Of a stretch of 64,000 bases of DNA, positions 11,458-23,832 are shown piece by piece (within the stretch, counting starts at the first letter, position 1; every line of letters starts with the position of its first letter). Both the position numbers and the translations under genes were made by a program. Origin of the DNA: Aricia agestis (Eukaryota; Arthropoda; Insecta; Lepidoptera; Lycaenidae). The notes under the pieces were generated by a model. That model made no database searches. It worked only from the letters and a program-made list of their open reading frames with translations, and was not told the DNA's origin. The stretch spans positions 10,000,001 to 10,064,000 of the forward strand of contig NC_056426.1 of assembly GCF_905147365.1 (NCBI RefSeq), in the 5' to 3' direction.

Positions 11458-14068
11458 ATGTTCAACTGGAATCTAATTGGAAGTATCATATTGCCAAATA
11501 TCGGCGGATGGGCAGGCGCTATTACCACGGCTGGTCAGATGAAAAACGAAAATGGTACCGCTTGGTACCAAACCTTAGAGAAACCGAGTTGGAACCCGCC
11601 CAACTGGCTGTTTGGACCAGCGTGGACCGTCTTGTACTGTGGTATGGGCTTCGCGTCTTACTTGGTCTGGAGAGACTGTGGAGGTTTCACAAGTAAGTTC
11701 ACAGACTTTAGATATGTATAACAGTTAAAAAAAAACTAAAACAGCCTTTTTTAATTATTTTTTCAAAGATTGTGGGAAAACCAGACACAATGCTATTTGA
11801 TTATGGCGTCATTGGCTCTTAACCCATCAATTACTCCCAAGCGCACCCGGGTGCCGCATAACAATTGAAAAGCTATTGTGTCTGCTGTTCCCATTTCCCA
11901 TGGTCGAGGTATTAATATGTATGAAAAGTTTGAGTATTCCATTACATACACAACACACAGCCCAAGCTAATAAAGGTGTGTTAATACCTCGATCGTGGGA
12001 ATAGCAAACACAATAGATATTCAATTGTTATGCGACACCCGGGTGCCGCTTGGGAGTTGATGGGTTAATAAGAGATAATATCATGTAATAGGGTGTGGCA
12101 CCCTTTGCCAAATTGATTGCAAATGTGTGCAACTGTTTGTTTTAGTAAATGCACCGCCCCTCACTCTATTTTATTACCTTGTGAATAAGGGTTAAATACC
12201 ACGTCCTCACAGAAAACAGGCGTGAAACAGCGCTTGCGCTGTGTTTCGCCAAGTGAGTGAGTTTACCGGAGGCCCAATCCCCTACCCTATTCCCTTCCCT
12301 ACCCTCCCTTATTCCGTTCCCTTTCCATCCCTACCTTCCCCTATTACCCCATTCTCTCTTAAAAGGCCGGCAACGCACCTGCAGCTCTTCTGATGCTGCG
12401 AGTGTCCATGGGCGACGGAAGTTGCTTTCCATCAGGTGACCCGTTTGCTCGTTTGCCCCCTTATTTCATAAAAAAAAGGGCGTTTGAAATTATTTTATAC
12501 GCCTCCATGGTTCAGTGGTTTAGAGCGTGGCTCTTGACTCGGAGGTCGTGGGTTCGATTCCCGCATTGGAAACATAATATTATTTCCAAGTTTGGTTAGG
12601 GCAATGCAGGCTGATCACCTGATTGTCTAAGATGATCCATGCATAGGATGGGCATGTAAAAAGTTGATCCTGATCGCTTGCCAGTGGTGTGGCTCGTCCG
12701 TCCCACTGGGTATGAGAGTAAACGAATAAAGAGTGCTCTTGTGTACTGCGCACACACTTGGGTACTATAAAATTACTCCTGTACAACTGGCTTGGTTTCA
12801 ATGAAACCGGCCACCGTCACCGAAACCAGTGTGGGAGTTATTATTATTATTATTTGCCACAAGGTGCCACTATGTAGCCTTAGGGTCAATGATGTCAAAA
12901 ACGCATATTATTGTGGGACATGACAGGTATATTGTGACATATGACAGTAGTTTGACTCTATACACCCGGCTACATAGTGGCACGTGGTAAATAAAATTTC
13001 AAAACCCTCATTGACAGGAGATTTTATTGTTTAGAATTTCCTTTTAAAATTGTATTCCTATATTTGTACATCTACTTACAGAAAAATCAATACTACCATT
13101 GGTTTTATATGGTGGCCAACTTGTCCTGAACTGGACGTGGACACCTGTGTTCTTCAGATTGCATCAGATTGGCTTGGTAAGTTGTTAAAAAATAAATAAC
13201 AAACTATCCACACATTGAATTAAACAAATTAAACCTACCAGCCAAATTGTTTTATGGCTTAGTATATAATCCATGTAACAAAAAAATTGATGTTAATTTT
13301 TTTACAATAACATTAAGTATATTTTATGCCAAATCCCAAAATCAAAATTGTAGCTTAAGGCTGCGTTTCCACCAGAGATGTGTTGCGAGGAATGTGTTTT
13401 TGAGAACCAATAGAATCGATTCATTGACGTGAACTTGCCGTGACATCGCTCAGCGCGGCGATGCTATTGGATCTTAAAAACACATTCCTCGCAACACATA
13501 TCTGGTGGAAACGCAGCCTTATGGTCACTTTGTACAAATTACGATATGGCGTCGGTCGGTCTCTCGCCCATTCACGCACGTAGGTCAAGAGCGGGGGTGA
13601 CGCGGGGGGTAGCGCCGGGGAGGCGCTGTTATCAATGAGTGCCTAAGCAGGATGGCGGCGTATGGCGCGTAGTGTTCATAATTTTGGTGTTTTTAGGAAA
13701 ACTTTTGGAAGCTATTTCTCACCTTTTTAATACTGAGTGATTATAAAAGAAAAAATACGTGTATTTTTATTTTTAACAAAGATCAATATATCGAAATTTG
13801 GCCGGAAGGTTTAATTTCACCCTGTAGAAGCGGATATATATATTTTTATTATTGTAAATAATATTAAAGTGCACAATTTAATTTTCAGGCGTTAATTCAC
13901 ATATTCCTGTTAGACGCGGCGGCTGCAGCGTGCACGGCTAGCTTCATAGCGGTCAACAAAAACACAGCTTACTTCATGGTGCCTTACCTAGCCTGGCTTT
14001 GCTTTGCCACCACTCTAAACTACTCCATATGGCAATTGAACAAGGATGATGGCGAGAATTATAAATAA
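11458..14068 (+). CDS. Tspo: Translocator protein TSPO, tandem paralog A
   Basis: The coding exons 11458-11692, 13082-13176 and 13889-14068 (235, 95 and 180 nt) join in frame to 169 aa; the intron phases are identical to the minus-strand copy. A noncoding first exon ends at 10879 (ctactag/gtaagt), and exon 2 starts at 11441, 17 bases before the ATG. TSPO signatures: LPNIGGW (12-18), KPSWNPPNWLFGPAWTVLY (42-60), LNWTWTPVFF (94-103) and VPYLAWL (141-147), with five predicted helices. Family role: cholesterol/porphyrin-binding outer mitochondrial membrane protein. The C-terminus reads LNYSIWQLNK, which places the basic residue one position too far for the CRAC pattern. AATAAA is at 14127-14132. 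The introns carry a TTAA MITE, a lepidopteran repeat, a SINE and a palindromic MITE missing from paralog B. Confidence 0.95.
11819..12068. mobile_element. TTAA-flanked MITE (piggyBac-type target)
   Basis: It is bordered by TTAA on both sides, with long inverted ends beginning CCCATCAA and continuing through 'ataacaattgaaaa' and 'gaggtatta'. It sits in an intron of TSPO-A and is absent at the matching point of TSPO-B. Single ends of the same family are seen near 2389, 9320, 9562 and 36977. The piggyBac link rests on the TTAA target only. Confidence 0.75.
12183..12480 (-). repeat. Lepidopteran 'gggtcacctgatgg' repeat
   Basis: Read on the minus strand it runs from 'gcaaacgggtcacctgatgg' through 'cgcccatggacactcgcagc' and 'ttgccggccttttaagag' to 'cagcgcaagcgctgtttcac'. 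A nearly full copy is at 57190-57440, and shorter ones are at 27370-27460, 37436-37480 and 61448-61545. Confidence 0.7.
12500..12856 (+). mobile_element. tRNA-headed SINE with ATT tail
   Basis: The head resembles a tRNA: A-box-like 'tggttcagtggtttagag' and B-box 'gggttcgattcccgc' at about 12550. A non-tRNA body and a terminal (TTA)n run (12839-12855) follow. It is not a functional tRNA gene because the acceptor stem does not close. It lies in a TSPO-A intron. Confidence 0.75.
13356..13521. mobile_element. Palindromic MITE
   Basis: The ends are 'taaggctgcgtttccaccag' and its complement at 13502-13521, with arms that continue through 'gtgttgcgaggaatgtgttt'. It is in the last intron of TSPO-A and is not seen in TSPO-B. 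Confidence 0.8.
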
Positions 14069-14778
14069 GAACATTCTAGTTAAGTAAATCATGTCTGGTT
14101 TCTGAGAATTTTTACATTTAAACTAAAATAAACTAAGTTCATATAAGGCAGAGCCCTAAAAGCGCTATCTAGTACTAAGTAGATGAGACTTCCAACTTCG
14201 GGACAAACAACTTTATTGTTTGTTTTCTTTAATCCGGCAATTTAAATAAGTTTATGTAAAGCGATCAATAATTTGGGAGTCTTTTAAAAACGCTTTAAAC
14301 CATATTATCGAGTAGAAATATTTTTCTATAAACTTTTTTATATTTCTTTCGAGACAGTGACATCTATCGGAAGCATTGTCAAGTACGAGTTATTCATAAT
14401 ATTACGATTTACGAGAATTCATAAACCGTCCCTGATTGGTCAGTAAAATTAAACGTATCTATCTACCCTCACTTTTATGTTCAGAAACAATTTTTCCAGT
14501 TAATGGAACTAATTAAACTGGCGACAATATCTCAGAAACCGGGAAATAGCCAGACCATTCACGAATTTTATAAGAACCAAATAATCACCTCCTTACTTAT
14601 AATTAATATTAGTATGATTCGTCTATGATTAATATTAAGTCGACGTTAAAAAGGGGCCATTTCTAATACTTTTATTTTAATAAAGATATCAATGCACAAA
14701 CCAAGGACGTCGCCAGCTTATGTGGGGCAATGGGGCAATAATATGGAGGATAAAAAGTATGAACGCCAGCCCCTTTAG

Positions 14779-15208
14779 AAACACTGTGGAGATAAACTCA
14801 AGGTACCGTTCCGATCTTTACCGCGGCTAAAAGGGCCCATTCACGGCAGGACTGCACGGCCAATCAGTGAGGCCCATTCCTGCAGTGAATGGGCCTCACT
14901 GATTGGTTCACACTAGGTATTTCCGGCCGGCAACACCGGCCCTTTAACCGCGACCGACAAATATTCAAATAAAATGCCACTTTATGACATAGAGTCATAG
15001 ACTATAGTCTAAAAATTCAAATAAAATTCTACTTTACTACATATAAGGCAGTTTTCGTCAACGCACTCTGACATTGGCGATTCACTAAGGAGCCAAGTTT
15101 TTAAAAAGAAGAAGAAGACATAGTTTTTATTTATTTGAATTTTTGTCGGTCGCGGTTAGCCGCGTTAAAGGTCGGAACGGTACCCTCAGTTTATCTCCAC
15201 AGTGTTTC
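14779..15208. repeat. Inverted repeat around a 'gggcccattc' MITE
   Basis: The segment 14779-14829 (aaacactgtggagataaact onward) is the reverse complement of 15150-15208, so unit A of the duplication carries an inverted copy of its own sequence. Between the arms lies a degenerate palindromic element (about 14827-14945) related to the one at 17868-18034. Unit B has only the right-hand arm. Confidence 0.6.
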
Positions 15209-16784
15209 TATACTTTCGCATTTCTACTGTGGCCATACAAAAGGAGCTGGTACAGTCGAGAGCATGAAGCGTTACACTTTGGAAGTCAATGCCTCGATGA
15301 CGATTGTAATTAGAATTGTTTTAATAACAATATCTATGTATGAAACTCACAGACATATATCATGATAGATACCGAATGTGTATATACTTCGCGTGTCATA
15401 TCGCGCTCCCAAACGACGAGCAATGCTCGTCTTTAGAAAGTCTGTTCTTTAGTCTGCTATCGGAATCGGACGTCAATCGGAATTTTAAAAATGCCTAAAT
15501 GCCTAATTGTGCCGTATTGAGCTGTAGAAATTGAAATAGAAACGTTGGCCTAATGTAAGTAATGGGCACTTTTCTTATCATCTTTACGATGATGATAAGA
15601 ATATCATCTTGATCTATGTCTGTGATTAAACTTCACTACATACATATTTGACGGCCCCTTGGCGACACTCTTGGCACAAACTATGCAACGCTATGTCCTT
15701 GTCTCTTACGTTGGAAAAGGCACTTGATAGATAAGGACAGGACACAGTATTGCGTGCCCATTAACTATTTTTGTACCTGTAGTACTAAGAAGACTTTATT
15801 TGTACCATGAACCACTAATAACTAAGTATTTAAGTATTTTCACTGCCTTGTAATGTTAAGACTGGCATGGCATCTTATTAAGAAATAGATATATTGAACG
15901 GACTGAAAATTAGATACCTAATCTAATTTTCATATCCAACTGGATGACTTCGACATATTATAATACAAAGTACCTGTAATAAAACCGTGAGAATTAAAAA
16001 CAAAGTAAAATAATTTATGAACAAGTACAAAATGATATTTGGGTGAGAGACTTGTGAGTTGTAACAAATTTTGTCATAACATAGGGTATAAAGGGTAAAA
16101 AAAGTACTTAATCTATTTAGATTAGTTTTATGCTTTAGATTGAAAATCTATATTATTTACAATGTTTATAATATTATTATTGTTTTTACGTAATAAAAAT
16201 CATTTTATATAATAATGTTTTTCTTTAAGCCGGAAAATAGTATGGACGTAACCATAGACGTAATATAGCATTATAGGTTTATGGGACGTAACCATAGACG
16301 TAATATATACTGGATGTAACATATTATCTGTATAAGTAGAATATATCATTGATAGAGGGCGTCGTAATTCGACAGCAGCGACACGATGCGAGTAAAAGAA
16401 GTAACTTGTGAGTGACTTTGGCTTCGGCTTCTCTTTGACCCCGGCTAGTTTATAAGGGTTTTTTTATGTAAACATAAAGTAAGTATTAAATCATTTTATA
16501 TTCTAAAGAATATAAAATGATTTAATACTTACACTCCCAAGTTGCCACATGCGGCCGCGAGAATAACAACAGATTTCCAAGAATCCGCGATCGAAGGATT
16601 AAAGTAAAAGACTTAATGACGCCCGCAACTCCGTTGGGCCAAATATCATTTATTGCGCGCAAACACACTTTCGCATTTATAATATTGAGTATGGATGAGT
16701 TTCTAACCGTAAACAAAGAACGAAAGCGTGAATAAAAATGTATAAAGCTTATCTAGTTATCTAAGAAAATATCTGAAAAAGTAA

Positions 16785-17183
16785 TTAGTAGCATCCATCA
16801 GCATAGAAAATAAAAACTTGATAAATATTGCAATAAAATAATGAAGATGCAAAAATACTTATAATAATTACTGAAAATGCTTGTGGATTAATAAAATAAA
16901 ACAAGTTCACTAAAATAAATGCTTTTAGTTCATCAACCTTCTGCGATTCGCTCGATACCATCTTTATACAACTTTTGTCTGTCACTATTTTTAACTAGTG
17001 TACCTCATCAGTGCAAACCTCAGGTGCAAATACTATATAAGTATTTTTTAAATTACACACAAATACTGCACTATTAATCTTTTTCCTACTTGAAGAATCA
17101 TCCTTTTGAGAACCAACACTTTGACAAATTGGTTCAAGTTCAATACTATCCTCAGTGTTGAATTCCTGGCAGGACTTCTCCAA
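16785..17183 (-). other. Two adjacent unassigned open frames
   Basis: Minus-strand frames of 62 codons (17183-16995) and 66 codons (16985-16785) follow one another. The first is polar and acidic (DSIELEP, SSSRKK); the second is hydrophobic (FSVIIISIF). No family is recognised, and no splice structure linking them is convincing. They may be remnants of a transposon or chance frames. Confidence 0.15.
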
Positions 17184-17263
17184 ATTATCGTTTCTTTTGA
17201 TGCAAATTTATGCCAATTAAATGAGCGGTGCTTATGTATGTACCTACCTATATCAATTTAGAT

Positions 17264-17795
17264 GGAAGGGGGGTATTACATTATCATTTATATAATATGA
17301 TCATTTCTATGATCATAATTATGTAGGATCCAATATATATGATCATTTGATCATATCTGCGTATTACATTATGATATTTCATTGATTCTATTTTACGTCA
17401 TATGTGGTTTCAATAGCCAATGGAGAGCGCTAACGAGCTGACAGGTATTGACGTCAGGGTTACTAGATCTCAGAGAATTCGATTTGTCAAAAGACATCGT
17501 CATTTTTAATATGGCTTGTTTTTTGTTATTTCAGCAAGATTATCAAAATATATAACTAGAAAAATAATATTACATTACATTATTTGAAAAATATTAACGG
17601 ACAAGAAATTAGAAACTCTTTTTTATATTAAATAACTGGCAACACCAATTTCTATGACCGTATTGGATCCAATCTCTCAGCAAATGTCAAAAATCTATGA
17701 TCAAGGAAGCAATGAATCATATGTCTATATTACATTATCCAATATCATTGACTCAATGATCTCGGTTCCAATATATATGATAATCTAATATCCCC
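17264..17795. mobile_element. 530-bp inverted-repeat element
   Basis: It begins 'ggggggtattacattatca' and ends with the complement of 'gggggatattagattatca'. Inside are several 'tgatcat' palindromes and 'ggatccaatatatatgatca'. No coding frame is recognised. Confidence 0.6.
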
Positions 17796-17867
17796 CGAAG
17801 CCAGTTTGGATGTTTACTGAAAGAAGCAACGGTTATAGGTTTTTTTTTATTAATTTCTCATCCCCCC

Positions 17868-18034
17868 TAAAAGGGCCCATTCACGGCAGGACTGCACGGC
17901 AGTCCTGCAGTGAATGGGCCTCACTGATTGGTTCACACTCGGTGTTGCCGGCCGGAAACACCGAGTGTGAACCAATCAGTGAGGCCCATTCACTGCAGGC
18001 TGCCGTGCAGTCCTGCCGTGAACGGACCTTTTAA
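17868..18034. mobile_element. Near-perfect palindromic MITE
   Basis: The terminal arms 'ttcacggcaggactgcacgg' are inverted at the right end, and inner arms centre on 'ttgccggccggaaac'. The plus-strand 74-codon frame over it is a by-product. A relative sits at about 14827-14945. Confidence 0.8.
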
Positions 18035-18559
18035 CGGTGTCAGGGCTTGTTGTTAACATTTAGGTTGTGTATGCAACTTAACAATAAATTTACATTAAAT
18101 ATTAAATACATTACATTCAAATATTAAACTTATAAAATTATTCCCATTAAACTAACTAACGATTAATCACTTGACCATTATTTGAAGCATAATAATTGAG
18201 ATAGGCACTTCCGTTTCCGCAGATTTTACCTCCTTTTCTTTCCTGAATGTTGATTGTTGGTAGCTCTGTCAACCTTGGCGCCATCACCGAGTAGATCTGT
18301 TACTTTCATACTCGAACCTAAAATAAATTTAGTAACTTAATTTGGCGTTACTTCCGTGCTATTAAAATGCATTAAAGCTCTTCTTCTTCTTCTTTTAAAA
18401 ATGGCCGCTTCCGAACAATTTTCAAATTCAAAATTGCAAACATTGACAAATTTGACAGATAAGTGAAACAAAAGATACGAAAAACCATTTACATAAAAGA
18501 GACAGTTCTATTTTTAAACGTCGAATCGTATCGCTGTCTCTTACTGCAATCTAGACATG

Positions 18560-19440
18560 TGCCCTACGTTCCAGATGACGTTGAAACGCTAACGCTCAAG
18601 ACTGTAGTTTTTCCCGTTCCACTAGCATGTGAGCGTCAGTGATACAAACCCAAGTGGAACGGATTATGGATCGTTTTGAGCGTTTTGAGAAAAGTTTAAA
18701 AAAAGAACTATAATTTTTTTTTATACATAGGTACATTGAACCGAACTTGGATATTACGATCCTTTTCTTCAAGTCGTAAATAAAAGTAATTGTTTATAGT
18801 TACATTTATTTTACAAATAAAATACATAATATTATATTTGTTTCGTTTTTAGTATTACATTTTTTAATATTTTAATATAGTTAAACTTTTATTACTTAAG
18901 TATATGTATTTGAGTTTTCACATTGAATCATATTTTAATAACAAAACCACATACGTTGAATATTGACTATTGTCACATATTATAAACGTTAGGTAACAAT
19001 ACCGCGTAATGCTTAGTCAAGTACGAGGTCAACAGGTATAGGAGAGATGAAAATTAGTATTATATTTTATAAGAAATCATTTGACCTTTCATTTAAAACA
19101 ATTTATTTTCCAATCAAAATATTTCATAAAATGTTATTTCATTTAATATACATATTTCAATTAAAATATTATTTGTAATGAAATAATATAAAGTTTTTTG
19201 TCTCTACTCTGTCGTGAAAACTTTCCGAACATGGCTTTCGCGATATAGTTACGTTAAAATTTAAAAAAAAACTAGAACGACCACATTGACCCATCTTCAT
19301 CGAGGGTCGTTTAGAGCGAAAATGATGACGTCATGAGTGACGTCATAGCCGCGATCAACACGACCGCGGTCGTCAAATGGAACGGCAGAAGGGGACGTTT
19401 TGAGCGTTTTGGTCAAAATTAACGTCATCTGGAACGCAGC
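18560..19440. mobile_element. Inverted-repeat element with 'cgttccagatgacgtt' ends
   Basis: The left end 'acgttccagatgacgttgaa' matches the complement of the right end (aattaacgtcatctggaacg, about 19421-19440). 'ccgttcca' and 'aaaacgctcaa' motifs recur inverted in the subterminal parts. The interior is AT-rich and noncoding. Confidence 0.55.
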
Positions 19441-20326
19441 CGTGGTAAGAAGTCCTCTGACCGAGGCGGCCATTTTTAAAAGAAGAAGAAGAAGATTCCA
19501 TGTGTTTTGTTTACTTTCGAGTCATAATTGGTACATTTTCAAAACACGCACGTCATTTTCAATTTATTTAGGTAAGACAAGACGCGGCACGTTCGTGACT
19601 GCGCTCGATGCAGACTAAATAACAGACGGTCCAATTGCCAATTGGGCCGTACTTGAATCTTCACAATGCGCGCGGTAGTAACATCTGCTTTGAGTTTTTC
19701 ATCATTGCCCGCTATAGTTTCTGCACGGTCCCTGTGCCGGCATATTATGATGTATCTGTAGGTACCTGGTACCATACCGTATCTGATACGTAGTATCTCT
19801 TATTAGTCTGTGCGTAGATTATCTTTTATCATTTTGTTGTCTTTTTGGTTGTTTTTCGAAATTCCCATTATTAAAATTATTCCTCACGATTTGTTTGGTT
19901 TTTGCGTAACTACTAGGTAAGTAAGTGTTTTAGCTTTAATACGCAATTTTTTATAACTACATACATACAGACATAAAAATTAGTTGCTAGAACTTTGCAA
20001 CTGCACCAGCTATAATTTGAAATTTCTTTGTAGGTACACAATTTTGGGCCGGTTATAGTCCAAGCTAGTAACACGCTTGATAGGTACATCTATAAATTTG
20101 AATATCTAATAAACTTTTTCGGTATACTTACAAATATCAATAAGATAATTTACATTCTGCCTAATATTAATTTTTACAAAAACCCTCGTGATGACTTATT
20201 TTATGAATCTTTTTTGTTTTGTTGTGACTCATCCTTCATTATATTCCATCCATACTTTGTATTATTCTTACAGCAATTCCTGTCCTTATAAAAATTATTT
20301 CTTACAGATTTATAGGTACATTCAAA

Positions 20327-21871
20327 ATGATTAACTGGAATCTAATTGGAAGTATGATATTGCCCAATGTCGGCGGATGGGCAGGAGCTATTACCATGGC
20401 AGGTCAGGTTAAAAACGCAAACGGTACCGCCTGGTACCAAACCATAAATAAACCGAGTTGGAACCCACCCAACTGGATTTTTGGACCAGCGTGGACTGTC
20501 TTGTACTGTGGCATGGGATTCGCATCGTACATGGTCTGGCGGGACTGCGGAGGTTTCACAAGTATGTTCACAGACTTATTCTATTATTATGTTTTTGTAT
20601 TATCTCTTATTTCTAAGAGATAATATTATGTAATAGGGTGAGGCACACTTTACGAAATTGTTCAAATGTGTACTGTTGTATATTGTCTGTTTGTTTTAGT
20701 AAATGTACCCGCACCTCACACTCCTGTCTAGCTTGTTAAAATCAAAATATTTATTTCTAAATAGGTTAACAAAGTTATACTTTTAGAATGTCACGTCTAC
20801 ATGAGGCCTACCGCCTACCTTCGTTACCTTATCAATTGTCAGAAGATTTTATTGGTTGGAAATGCCTCATAAATATAAATTACTTTATCTGTACACAGAC
20901 AAATCAATACTACCTTTGACTTTATATGGTGGCCAACTTGTGATAAACTGGATGTGGACACCAGTGTTCTTCAGATTGCATCAGATTGGCTTGGTAAGTT
21001 GTTCAGAAAAAATATAAAAAGTAGCCGACCCGGCAAACGTCGTTTGCCACATGAATTATTTCTAGTATCAATATATAAAGTTGATAAAAACCTATTCTCA
21101 GGCCTAATGAATGTACATACAAAACATTAAAATTCGTAGAGCCGTTTTGGAGGAGTTCATGCATAAAACACAAGAATTTTATATATTAGAAATGTCCACA
21201 CTTCAAATAACCCCCTTTTTTGAAAGTCTGTCTAAACTTAAAAAGAAAGATGCTATCATTTGCTAGTGAGTAATGTAATTAAAATGCCTAAATTAGACCA
21301 TGGAACTCAAACTTGGGTAAGACTAGATTAGTTTAATCAAATTAATACACAGCCTTAAATGTTGTAAGTATTCTGCGCAGAGATAGCTTAAATGTTGTAT
21401 TCTGCGCAGAGAATGGGGCCTTCTAGTGTGTCTCCAGTACCTAAATGGGGGTTATAGTTTAAGCTTTTTGAGCCACATAACTAACATTTTGAATCTGCCA
21501 ATTTATTGCATGGAGGCTTTTGTACCGTGAAAATAATAATTTGAAATAAAAAAAATTTGATGTTGGCTAGATATATTAGGTGATGAAGTTACTAGGTTTG
21601 TTCAACTTACAAGGGGAAAAATTAGTAATTCTTCCACTCATGTCTTTAATTATTATTATTATTATTATTTATCACATATATTATATTTCAGGCCCTAATA
21701 CACATAATCGCGCTAGATGCGGCGGCTGCAGCGTGCACAGCTAGCTTCATAGCGGTCAACAAGAACACTGTTTACTTCATGGTGCCTTACCTAGCCTGGC
21801 TTAGCTTTGCCACCGCTCTAAACTACTCCATTTGGCAATTGAACAAGGATGATGGCGAGAAAAATAAATAA
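20327..21871 (+). CDS. Tspo: Translocator protein TSPO, tandem paralog B
   Basis: The coding exons 20327-20561, 20899-20993 and 21692-21871 have the same lengths (235/95/180 nt) and phases as paralog A and give 169 aa. The noncoding exon ends at 19916, exon 2 begins at 20308, and AATAAA is at 21931-21936. Motifs: LPNVGGWAG (12-20), KPSWNPPNWIFGPAWTVLY (42-60), LNW replaced by INWMWTPVFF (94-103) and VPYLAWL (141-147). Like paralog A it has LNYSIWQLNK at the C-terminus and therefore a weakened CRAC motif. Introns are shorter than in A. The role is inferred from the family: a mitochondrial outer-membrane sterol/porphyrin-binding protein. All codons are intact, so it is probably functional rather than a pseudogene. 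Confidence 0.95.
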
Positions 21872-22654
21872 TAACATTCTAGTTAAGTAAATCATGTCTG
21901 GTTTCTGAGAATTTTTACATTTAAACTAAAAATAAACTAAGTTCTTATAAGGCAGAGTCCTAAAAGCGCCATCTAGTACTAAGTAGATGAGACTTCCAAC
22001 TTCGGGACTAAAGTTGTTTGTTTTCTTTAATCCGGCAATTTATATAAGTTTATGAAAAGCTATCAATAATTTGGGAGTCTTTTAAAAAAGCTATAAACCA
22101 TGTTATCGAGTAGAAATATTTTTCTATAAACTTTTTTAAATTTCTTTCGAGACAATGACATCTATCGGAAGCATTGTCAAGTGCGAGTTATTCATAATAT
22201 TACGAGAATTCATAAACCGTCCCTGATTGGTCAGTAAAATTAAACGTAGATTATCTACCCTCACTTTTATGTTCAGAAACAAGTTTTCCAGTTAATGGAA
22301 CTAATGAAACTGGCGACAATATCTCAGAAGCCAGACCCATTCATGAATTTTATAAGGACCAAATAATCACATCTTTACTTATAATTAATATTATATTAAG
22401 TCGACGTTAAAAAAACATTTTTAATATTTTTACTTTAATAAAGAGAATGCACAAACCAAGGACGTCGCCAGCTTATGTCGGGCAATGGGGCAATAATATA
22501 GCAACAATACCCTCATTTTTTGTCTGGGTCCCACACCCTTTCGACCTTCAGCGCCCACAAGGTCGTGGCTAGCCGCGGCAAAGATCGGAACGGCACGTTC
22601 AGTTTATCTCCACAATGTTTCTATACTTTCGCATTTCTACTGTGGCCATGCTAA

Positions 22655-23040
22655 GGGCGTTCGCTGCGTTGAGCGTGTGCCCGGCGCGGCCGCCCGCCCC
22701 ACCGTCGCGGGCGGCCGCGACGGTCACCCGTCTCTCGCAGCGGTCAGTATAATTTCGATCGCGCGGGTGTACAGTCGATACCTATATATTTTTTATTGAT
22801 ATATCACCTAGCCAACAGACGACGATGCCGACGTGTACAAAGGCATCAGCCAATCAGCCCATACGTCCAAATCTAGATTGTTGAGCCGTCGCCCGTGGGG
22901 CACCGGGGGCGGGCACCGCTGCACGCGCCGCGTTTTTATGCCTCACGCAGCGCTGCTCTAATAGGATGACAATTGACATGAAACAAGCACGCCTCGTGGG
23001 TGGCCGCGACGGGCGTACCCTTAACGCAGCGAAAACGCCC
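22655..23040. mobile_element. Non-autonomous Harbinger-like element
   Basis: A 386-bp GC-rich insertion has ends 'gggcgttcgctgcgtt' and the complement of 'gggcgttttcgctgcgtt', flanked by TAA on both sides (22652-22654, 23041-23043). The paralogous site in unit A (around 15240) has no insertion. The three-base TAA duplication and GGGC start fit PIF/Harbinger. It encodes no transposase. Confidence 0.7.
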
Positions 23041-23107
23041 TAAGGGGCTGGTACAGTCGAGAGCATGAAGCGATACACTTTGGTAGTCAATGCCTCGATG
23101 ACAATCA

Positions 23108-23588
23108 TCATAATATTAATACGCGAACGAAAAACTTTGTAACCCTTTTTACGAAAAATGGGGAAACATAGGTGCATGAAATTTTGCACAGTTATAGTTT
23201 ATATGGTGAAGGAGTGCATCGAACTAATATTATTTTGAAATTATGCTTTTATCATACATTTTTTTAACAAATAAAACATTGCACACACTACAACACACAC
23301 ACATGAGAAATGACAGATTTTTGAGTGACAAGCCTATACATACGAATTATACTCTTTTATTTATGGTTGAAGTCTGTTGACAACAAGTTGACAAATTGAA
23401 AATGGATTATAGTTTTTGTTATTGAATCTAAGATACTATTAGACAATGCTTACACGGCCAGTCTGAGATCAGCTAAGTCCCAGAGACAAGAGTTGAAAAA
23501 AAATGATGAATATTTTTTACAAAATATAGGTAGTAGTCCTAATGTCGTTGAAACTAAGGTCGAATTTCGACCACTGGGCGATCTCTAG
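23108..23588 (+). mobile_element. Non-autonomous Helitron, full copy
   Basis: The structure is canonical: host A, then TC at the 5' end; a 15-bp hairpin (ggtcgaatttcgacc, 23558-23572) twelve bases before the terminal CTAG (23585-23588); then host T. There are no target duplications. Other copies are at 27461-27932 and, interrupted, 57962-60920. The unit A site near 15300 lacks it. Confidence 0.85.
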
Positions 23589-23695
23589 TAATTGTAATTA
23601 GAACTGTTCTAATATCATTATCTATGTATTAAACTTTACTACATAAATATATTTGACGGCCCTTTGGCGACACCCTTGTCTGTTAGGGCCGCGCC

Positions 23696-23832
23696 AAACC
23701 GGAATGGCAGCGGCGAGGCGAGCACTTTCAGTGTCATATGATTTTAAACTTTATCTTCATTATTGTAATACATAGCATCGCTTGAGAAATCGCGGCTCGC
23801 CTCGCCGCTGCCATTCCGGTGTGGCGCGGCCT
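23696..23832. mobile_element. TTA-flanked MITE, Harbinger-type
   Basis: The long inverted ends (gggccgcgccaaaccggaat and its complement) enclose a short AT-rich core. TTA flanks both sides (23693-23695, 23833-23835). Unit A has a single TTA at the same point (in cttgtctcttacgttg), which is the empty site. Confidence 0.8.

Larger units (their letters stand above)
10790..16217 (+). repeat. Tandem segmental duplication, unit A
   Basis: The segment holding the first plus-strand TSPO (noncoding exon, coding exons, 3' flank) recurs at about 19830-24276. Similarity starts around the noncoding exon (ending ctactag at 10879) and continues about 2 kb past the stop codon, to 'taataatgttt' near 16217. 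Differences are mainly transposon insertions private to one copy. Outer limits are approximate, by eye. Confidence 0.85.
16218..19829. other. Spacer between the two TSPO duplication units
   Basis: No gene is supported. There is a 23-bp direct repeat (gacgtaaccatagacgtaat at about 16243 and 16282), a truncated GACA-type repeat (16620-16695), two adjacent minus-strand open frames with no recognised family (16785-17183), an inverted-repeat element (17264-17795), a palindromic MITE (17868-18034), a 60-bp inverted copy of the right flank of unit B (18316-18375) and an inverted-repeat element (about 18560-19440) flanked by 'aagaagaagaag' runs in opposite orientation. Confidence 0.5.

Noticed and set aside
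12503..12576. Possible tRNA gene
   Set aside because: A- and B-box-like sequences are present, but the acceptor stem does not pair and a SINE body with an ATT tail follows, so it is a SINE head.
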